From the NCBI GenBank assembly GCA_049287565.1, contig JBAQGA010000189.1, forward strand, positions 1-64,000: a DNA stretch of 64,000 nucleotides, in the 5' to 3' direction. Position numbers and translations under genes: made by a program. Of this stretch, positions 59,444 through 64,000 are shown one piece after another. Each line of letters begins with the position of its first letter. Positions within the stretch are counted from its first letter, which is position 1. The notes beneath the pieces were generated by a model that worked only from the letters and a program-made list of their open reading frames with translations, searched no databases and had not been told where the DNA came from. The stretch comes from UBA8522 sp049287565 (lineage in GTDB: Bacteria; Acidobacteriota; Aminicenantia; Aminicenantales; UBA8522).

Positions 59444-60001
59444 TCATACCTCCTTGGAATCATATTTGAATAACAGGAGTGCGCGCTCGATCGCTCTTTC
59501 TTTGAAGAGGATCTCCATTTTTTGATCGAGGCTCAAACGCGGAACCTTGACGGGCCCCGCCGGAATAGAAATCCCTTGTTCCTCCCGCCTTTTAATCTTT
59601 TCGGCTGAGACCAGCACCCGCCGGACCGATTCGGCCAGCCTGGATGTCTCGGTTTGGCCGAGGGGTGCCGTCGCGTTCTCTCTTGGGCGATAAGAGAATC
59701 CGGGAAGTTGACCGAGGGCAGATGCAAGGGCCTTGAATTCTGGCGGCGGGCCCGCTCCAGGACGTTTCAGAATAGAAAAGAAGATCCCCGCCATGATCAA
59801 GACCAGGACCGTTGCAAGCACAGGGACGGCTCTTACCTGGGAAAGAATGGGCGGCTTTTTGCCGCCGGCCTCCCCCTTGAGGTGGGTCTCCACCCTGTCC
59901 CGGAAATTTCTGGTGCGGAAGAAGGCCAGGCCATCTTCTTCTTCCTGTCTTATCAAGGCAGAGATGTCCCCGAAATCATGATCCGTCAGGTCATTTTTCA
60001 T
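59444..60001 (-). CDS. Single-span membrane protein, candidate anti-sigma factor
   Basis: The 185-residue protein has an acidic cytoplasmic N-terminus (about 1-58), one membrane helix (about 60-80) and an outside C-terminal half. There is no clear zinc-binding anti-sigma motif, so the assignment rests on topology and position: it overlaps the ECF sigma gene's end by 11 bases. Such genes usually encode the sigma factor's inhibitor. Confidence 0.6.
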   Translation of the reverse strand: MKNDLTDHDFGDISALIRQEEEDGLAFFRTRNFRDRVETHLKGEAGGKKPPILSQVRAVPVLATVLVLIMAGIFFSILKRPGAGPPPEFKALASALGQLPGFSYRPRENATAPLGQTETSRLAESVRRVLVSAEKIKRREEQGISIPAGPVKVPRLSLDQKMEILFKERAIERALLLFKYDSKEV

Positions 60002-60527
60002 CGTTCCCCTCGTTCATGCCATCCAGCACCGCCCTGCGGGCGCGGTTCAGACGGGACATCACCGTCCCTTGCTTGAGGCCCAGGGTTTCGACCAGCTCTG
60101 CATAAGAAAGGTGTCCGTACTCCCGCAAGACAAAGACCTCCTTTTGTTTTCCCGGAAGGCGACGGACAGCCTCTTTGAGTTTGACCAGGCGTTCCCGTGT
60201 ATCCAAGTGCTCGTGCTGATTGGGATTCTCCCGGGCATCGTCCGAAGTCACGCTCCTCTGAAAAAGACGGAAGAGCCGCCTTTCTTTCTGATGGTCGAGG
60301 CAGGTGTTCCGGGCGATCCGAAGTAGCCACGCTCTCAGGGCGGCGGGCTCGTGGACCGATCCGATCTTACGAAAGGCCTTGAGGTAGACTTCCTGGGTCA
60401 GATCTTCGGCATCTAACGGATTCCGGGAGAATCCCAGGCAGATCCGGAAGACGTCTTCCCGGTAGGTCATCATTTCCTCAGTTAGGCGAGCCGCTTTTTC
60501 TGTCCTTGCCATGCGTCTTGTGTTCAT
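59991..60527 (-). CDS. ECF-type RNA polymerase sigma factor
   Basis: The 178-residue protein has sigma region 2 (DVFRICLGFSRNPLDAEDLTQEVYLKAFRKI) and region 4 (LPGKQKEVFVLREYGHLSYAELVETLGLKQGTVMSRLNRAR) with a short linker, so it is an ECF sigma-70 family factor. Its start may be 60527 or 60512; neither has a good ribosome site. A likely self-activated promoter lies at 60535-60559, close enough that the message could be leaderless. Confidence 0.9.
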   Translation of the reverse strand: MNTRRMARTEKAARLTEEMMTYREDVFRICLGFSRNPLDAEDLTQEVYLKAFRKIGSVHEPAALRAWLLRIARNTCLDHQKERRLFRLFQRSVTSDDARENPNQHEHLDTRERLVKLKEAVRRLPGKQKEVFVLREYGHLSYAELVETLGLKQGTVMSRLNRARRAVLDGMNEGNDEK

Positions 60528-60534
60528 TAGGAAA

Positions 60535-60559
60535 GACGACCCACGATGAAAAATATTCC
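60535..60559 (-). promoter_or_regulatory. Candidate autoregulated ECF promoter
   Basis: Minus strand GGAAT (60559-60555), 16 bases, CGTC (60538-60535): this is the usual ECF promoter form and lies directly before the sigma-factor gene. Confidence 0.45.
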
Positions 60560-60695
60560 ATTTCGAGACCGGGAATCAAGAGGCGGTCCTCTCTCGCCCG
60601 CTAATACGCAGCCCGCAGTGGAGGATTCTTTCTTTCCGGCAAAGATATCGATATAATGAAAGAGGTTCTATTTTTTATAGGCCAGAGGAATTCGG

Positions 60696-61706
60696 ATGAT
60701 CAAAGAGGCCATGCTCTGGCGCGTCCTGGAAGAGGGGAAGGTCGAGTGTTTCCTCTGCGCCCATCGCTGTCAGGTCGCGGTGGGCAAGTTCGGCGTCTGC
60801 GGCGTCCGCGAGAACCGGGATGGGAAGCTCATCACCCGCGTCTACGGGGAGGTTATCGCCGCCCATATCGACCCGATCGAGAAAAAGCCCCTCTATCATT
60901 TCCTGCCGGGGACGACCTCGTTCTCCATCGCCACGGTCGGCTGCAACTTCCGGTGTCCTTTCTGCCAGAACTGGCAGATCTCCCAGGTGACCAAGAAAGA
61001 CAAGCGCTTTGCCGACGGCCAGGCGCTCTCTGCAGAGGAGATCGTGCGAGCCGCCCGGACGCGGGGCTGCCGCAGCATCTCCTATACCTATACCGAGCCG
61101 ACCATCTTCTTCGAATATGCCTACGACACGGCCCGGTTGGCCCGGAGCGCCGGGCTGGCCAACGTCTTTGTCACCAACGGGTATATGACGGCCGAGGCGC
61201 TACGGACGATCCGGCCCTTTCTCGATGCGGCCAACGTCGACCTCAAGGCCTTCCGGGATGAGACCTATAAAAAGATCTGCGGCGCCCGGCTTCAGCCCGT
61301 CCTCGATTCGGTCCGCCTGATGCATGAGCTCGGCATCTGGGTGGAGGTGACCACACTCGTCGTCCCGGCTCTGAATGACAGCGATAAAGAACTCGGAGAT
61401 ATCGCCCGCTTCATCGCCTCCGTCAATCCGGAGATCCCCTGGCACATCAGCCGTTTCCATCCCGACTACGAATACGATCAGGCGGCGGCGACACCCTTGG
61501 AGAGTCTCCGGAAAGCCCGTTCACTGGGGAAGGAAGCGGGATTGAAATATATCTATATCGGCAATGTCTGGGGGGAGTCGGAGAATACGGATTGCTCTGA
61601 ATGCGGAAGGACGCTACTCCGCCGGAGTGGGTTTTCTATCGAGGAGAACAGGATTCATGGGGGGAAATGCTCTTTTTGCGGCGCTCCCGTCGCCGGCGTT
61701 TTTTGA
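60696..61706 (+). CDS. amrS: AmmeMemoRadiSam system radical SAM enzyme AmrS
   Basis: The 336-residue enzyme has a cysteine-rich N-terminus (CFLCAHRCQV and KFGVCGVR), radical SAM cluster motif CNFRCPFCQNW, and a C-terminal CSECGRTL / CSFCGAP zinc ribbon. This is the AmrS subtype, which is found next to AmmeMemo genes and is thought to modify an unknown molecule. No AmmeMemo partner is seen in the window. It is separated by 169 bases from the divergent ECF gene. Confidence 0.9.
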   Translation: MIKEAMLWRVLEEGKVECFLCAHRCQVAVGKFGVCGVRENRDGKLITRVYGEVIAAHIDPIEKKPLYHFLPGTTSFSIATVGCNFRCPFCQNWQISQVTKKDKRFADGQALSAEEIVRAARTRGCRSISYTYTEPTIFFEYAYDTARLARSAGLANVFVTNGYMTAEALRTIRPFLDAANVDLKAFRDETYKKICGARLQPVLDSVRLMHELGIWVEVTTLVVPALNDSDKELGDIARFIASVNPEIPWHISRFHPDYEYDQAAATPLESLRKARSLGKEAGLKYIYIGNVWGESENTDCSECGRTLLRRSGFSIEENRIHGGKCSFCGAPVAGVF

Positions 61707-61754
61707 GCCTATACAAAAAATGACAGGGAGAGGAGGAATCGACCAAACGGCTTT

Positions 61755-62459
61755 CTATAAAGCCGCCAGCCATGCCTCGATGGCCTCGAGGTGGAGCGAA
61801 ACCACCTCGTCCAGGCTCTTCGGTTCCTTCCGCCGGCTTTCTCGACGGAACGCGGCGACGGTCCTGTCGATATCGAGCCAGGTCGAGAGAAGCCCATGGT
61901 GAGAGGAAGAACCCGGATCGAACGGCTGAGTTTCACCCAGGGATAGAATGTCTGCGGCTGTAAATCCCTTTCCTCCCAGTTTTTTCAGCATTTTTTCATA
62001 GACCGCCGCATAAACCGCATCAAAATGGAAATAAAGCTCCACGCCTTGAGAATCCAGGTATGATTCGACCGTCCCGTCCGCGCCGAAGTGCCCGAGGCAG
62101 TCGGGATGGAGAGGCATGGACGCATATTTTTCCCGGCCTTCCTTGTCGGTAATCTGTCCGAGCGGGTAGAGACGGCAGACTAAAGGACGGTCGGGATGAA
62201 CCCCGCAGCCCCTGGAGTCGAGGAAAATGCAGCTCCCGTCCGGCTTGTTGCGCAGAACGATCCCCCCCTCTTCGGTGCAGGTGCGGTGGAAATCGGTGGT
62301 CGTGATGCCAAGATTCCGGGCAAGACGGAGGGCCTCGTAGGGGGCCACCCGGATAGCCTTGTTGAAGCAGCAGGCGCTGCAGACTTGGCACTTGAAAGAA
62401 AAGGGGCTCTCTTTCTTCAGGTCGAAGACGAGCGCCGTGGGAAATCCGGCTTGATCCAT
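61755..62459 (-). CDS. YkgJ-type cysteine-cluster (zinc/iron-chelating) protein
   Basis: The 234-residue protein, counted from ATG 62459, carries the YkgJ/CxxCxxxxC cluster: FKCQVCSACC, then GCGVHPDRPLVCRLYPLG. It may bind a metal cluster. The open frame back to 62774 is not used because it reads into the divergent archease gene. Function is unknown; a redox or maturation role is guessed. Confidence 0.75.
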   Translation of the reverse strand: MDQAGFPTALVFDLKKESPFSFKCQVCSACCFNKAIRVAPYEALRLARNLGITTTDFHRTCTEEGGIVLRNKPDGSCIFLDSRGCGVHPDRPLVCRLYPLGQITDKEGREKYASMPLHPDCLGHFGADGTVESYLDSQGVELYFHFDAVYAAVYEKMLKKLGGKGFTAADILSLGETQPFDPGSSSHHGLLSTWLDIDRTVAAFRRESRRKEPKSLDEVVSLHLEAIEAWLAAL

Positions 62460-62591
62460 GGGTGGATCGACCTCCTGCTCTGAGCGGCCCGGAATCCTAC
62501 AATAGGAGGCAATGGTTGTCAACCGGTTCGGCCGGAGTCCCCGCGATACCGAATTCGTGATAGAATAAAGAGAAAGAACAGAAGGACGGAT

Positions 62592-63017
62592 ATGGACGAG
62601 AAATTCAGGTTCCTTGACCACACGGCCGACGCCAAATTCCAGGCCTTCGGCCGCACGCTCGAGGAAGCCTTCGCCAACGCCGCCCTGGCCACCGTCTCCC
62701 TGATGTGGGAGCCGGAGAAGGTGGAGAAAAAAGTCGACCATCCGATGAGCGTCCAAGGTCGGGACCTGGAACAACTGCTTGTCCGATTTCTAGGAGAGGT
62801 CATTTATTTGTGGGAGACCCGGTCCTTTCTGACGGCGGCGGCCGAAAACATCGTCATCGAGCCGGCCGGAGACGGTTTCCATCTCCACGCTCTTTTCCAG
62901 GGCGATGACCGGCCCGAGAAATACGCGATCTTTGGTGAGGTCAAGGCCGTCACTTACAACGAAATGAAGATCGGACGCGGCCGCCCCGTCTCCGTTCAGG
63001 TGGTGCTGGATATTTGA
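62592..63017 (+). CDS. Archease
   Basis: A 141-residue archease, the activator of the RtcB ligase, with signature HTADAKFQAFGRTLEEAFANAALA and KAVTYNEMKI. Acidic residues for metal binding are kept (the D at the end of VVLDI). It is 8 bases upstream of rtcB. Together they repair or ligate RNA having 2',3'-cyclic phosphate ends. Confidence 0.93.
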   Translation: MDEKFRFLDHTADAKFQAFGRTLEEAFANAALATVSLMWEPEKVEKKVDHPMSVQGRDLEQLLVRFLGEVIYLWETRSFLTAAAENIVIEPAGDGFHLHALFQGDDRPEKYAIFGEVKAVTYNEMKIGRGRPVSVQVVLDI

Positions 63018-63025
63018 GGTGAGAT

Positions 63026-64000
63026 ATGGAGCTCCTCAGAAAAAGTGATTTCGTCTGGGAAATTCCCCCCCACGGGGAGATGAAGGTCCCGGCGACGATC
63101 TATGCCTCGTCGCGCCTGTTGGAAAGCGTCAGGAACGACCTGACCCTGCAGCAGGCCCGGAATGTCGCCTGCCTGCCGGGCATCCAGCGGATGTCCTACG
63201 TCATGCCCGACGGCCACCAGGGCTACGGCTTTCCGATCGGCGGGGTGGCGGCCTTCGATCTGGACCAAGGGATCATCTCGCCGGGAGGGGTTGGCTACGA
63301 CATCAATTGCGGGGTGAGGCTGCTGCGGACTGATTTCTCGGAGAGAGACATCGCCGCGAAACGGAAGGAGCTCCTGGCCGAGATCTTTAAGGAGGTGCCG
63401 GCCGGAGTGGGGAAGGGCGGGATCACCCGGCTCAGCCGGAACGTGCTCAAGGATATCCTGATCAAGGGCGCCGAATGGGCCGTCGAGAACGGCTACGGTG
63501 CCAAGGACGACCTGCTGATGACCGAGGAATACGGCCGGATGAAGGACGCCGATCCCGCCGGGGTTTCGCCACGCGCTCTGGAAAGAGGCATCCCCCAGCT
63601 TGGTACGCTCGGCGCGGGAAACCACTTTTTGGAAATCCAGAAGGTCTCCGATATCTATGACCAGGCACTGGCTCGAATTTTCGGCATCCGGGCCATCGGC
63701 CAGGTTATGGTCATGATCCACTGCGGCAGCCGCGGCCTCGGCCACCAGGTCGCCACCGACTATATCGAGCTCATGGAGAACAGGTTCGGGACACGGGGGC
63801 TTCCCGACAGGGAATTGATCAATGCGCCCGTCCGGTCGCCGCTCGGCCGGCAGTATTACAAGTCCATGTGCGCCGCGGTTAATTACGCTTTCGCCAACCG
63901 CCAGATGATCGCCCACTGGGTTCGGGAAGTCTTTTCCAGGGTCATGGGCTGCGCCAAGGATATGAGTCAGGTCTATGACGTCTGCCACAACGTCGCCAAG
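63026..64000 (+). CDS. rtcB: RNA-splicing ligase RtcB, N-terminal part
   Basis: The gene runs off the window; the first 325 codons are seen. Metal-binding motifs: MPDGHQGYGFPIGGVAAFD, VGYDINCGVRLL with the cysteine ligand, LGAGNHFLE and IHCGSRGLGHQV. It joins RNA 2',3'-cyclic phosphate to 5'-hydroxyl ends using GTP and Mn. The histidine that becomes guanylylated is beyond the window. GAGGTGAG precedes the ATG. Confidence 0.95.
   Translation, partial: MELLRKSDFVWEIPPHGEMKVPATIYASSRLLESVRNDLTLQQARNVACLPGIQRMSYVMPDGHQGYGFPIGGVAAFDLDQGIISPGGVGYDINCGVRLLRTDFSERDIAAKRKELLAEIFKEVPAGVGKGGITRLSRNVLKDILIKGAEWAVENGYGAKDDLLMTEEYGRMKDADPAGVSPRALERGIPQLGTLGAGNHFLEIQKVSDIYDQALARIFGIRAIGQVMVMIHCGSRGLGHQVATDYIELMENRFGTRGLPDRELINAPVRSPLGRQYYKSMCAAVNYAFANRQMIAHWVREVFSRVMGCAKDMSQVYDVCHNVAK

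Noticed and set aside
1..64000. CRISPR arrays, tRNA or rRNA genes, transposases, integrases, toxin-antitoxin pairs
   Set aside because: Reading through the gaps gave no regularly spaced repeats, no cloverleaf-like or rRNA-like sequence and no transposase or integrase motifs.

Overview
The window looks like chromosomal DNA of a GC-rich, anaerobic, saccharolytic Gram-negative bacterium. An outer-membrane porin-like barrel, several lipoproteins and secreted hydrolases indicate a diderm. Rubrerythrin, rubredoxin and its reductase, ferredoxin-dependent 2-oxoacid oxidoreductase, Fe-S serine dehydratase and AmrS-type radical SAM enzyme indicate an anaerobe. The combination of 6-bladed beta-propeller proteins, DUF1680 glycosidases and NtrYX-type regulation suggests the Acidobacteriota/Aminicenantes region of the tree; this is inference without a search. 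I saw no rRNA, tRNA, CRISPR array, insertion sequence or phage gene.

Layout. 0.3-4 kb: DoxX-like and unknown membrane proteins, then two divergent beta-propeller proteins, one frameshifted. 4-9.8 kb: three secreted alpha/beta-hydrolase esterases (two are paralogues) around a duplicated-domain lipoprotein. 9.9-13.7 kb: a PleD-like REC-REC-GGDEF diguanylate cyclase, a zinc alcohol dehydrogenase and a WbqC protein. 13.7-25.4 kb: an L-arabinose locus with a lipoprotein aldose epimerase, two DUF1680 (GH127/GH146-type) beta-L-arabinofuranosidases, ribulokinase, ribulose-phosphate 4-epimerase, a FucI-like isomerase in place of classical AraA, a polyol dehydrogenase and DeoC. With the esterases this reads as uptake-independent debranching of arabinose-rich plant polymers followed by entry into the pentose phosphate pathway.

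25.4-34.3 kb: serine dehydratase, a thymidylate-synthase-like protein, and a nitrogen/amino-acid module: glutamate dehydrogenase and a small protein behind a perfect sigma-54 promoter, next to a CACHE-sensor kinase and an NtrC-type activator. 34.4-43.4 kb: housekeeping genes (UbiA-type prenyltransferase, RecO, NtrX/NtrY, RodZ-like, endonuclease V, FtsX/FtsE and two small membrane proteins). 43.5-53.8 kb: MutM, then an oxygen-defence cluster (ferritin-like protein, rubredoxin, NAD(P)H:rubredoxin reductase), a porin-like protein, PurA, a DUF438-hemerythrin-PAS protein, PhzF and KorAB.

53.8-58.1 kb holds the most unusual part: an Fe-S/sulfur operon (Nfu, IscS-like, IscU with an extra zinc ribbon, TusA, NadA, rubrerythrin). 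The IscS homologue has lost the PLP lysine and most of the other PLP/substrate contacts yet keeps the persulfide-loop cysteine, so it probably is not a cysteine desulfurase in the usual sense. 58.2-64 kb: endonuclease III, an ECF sigma / anti-sigma-like / secreted-protein operon, AmrS, a YkgJ-type cysteine-cluster protein, archease and the start of RtcB, which runs off the window.
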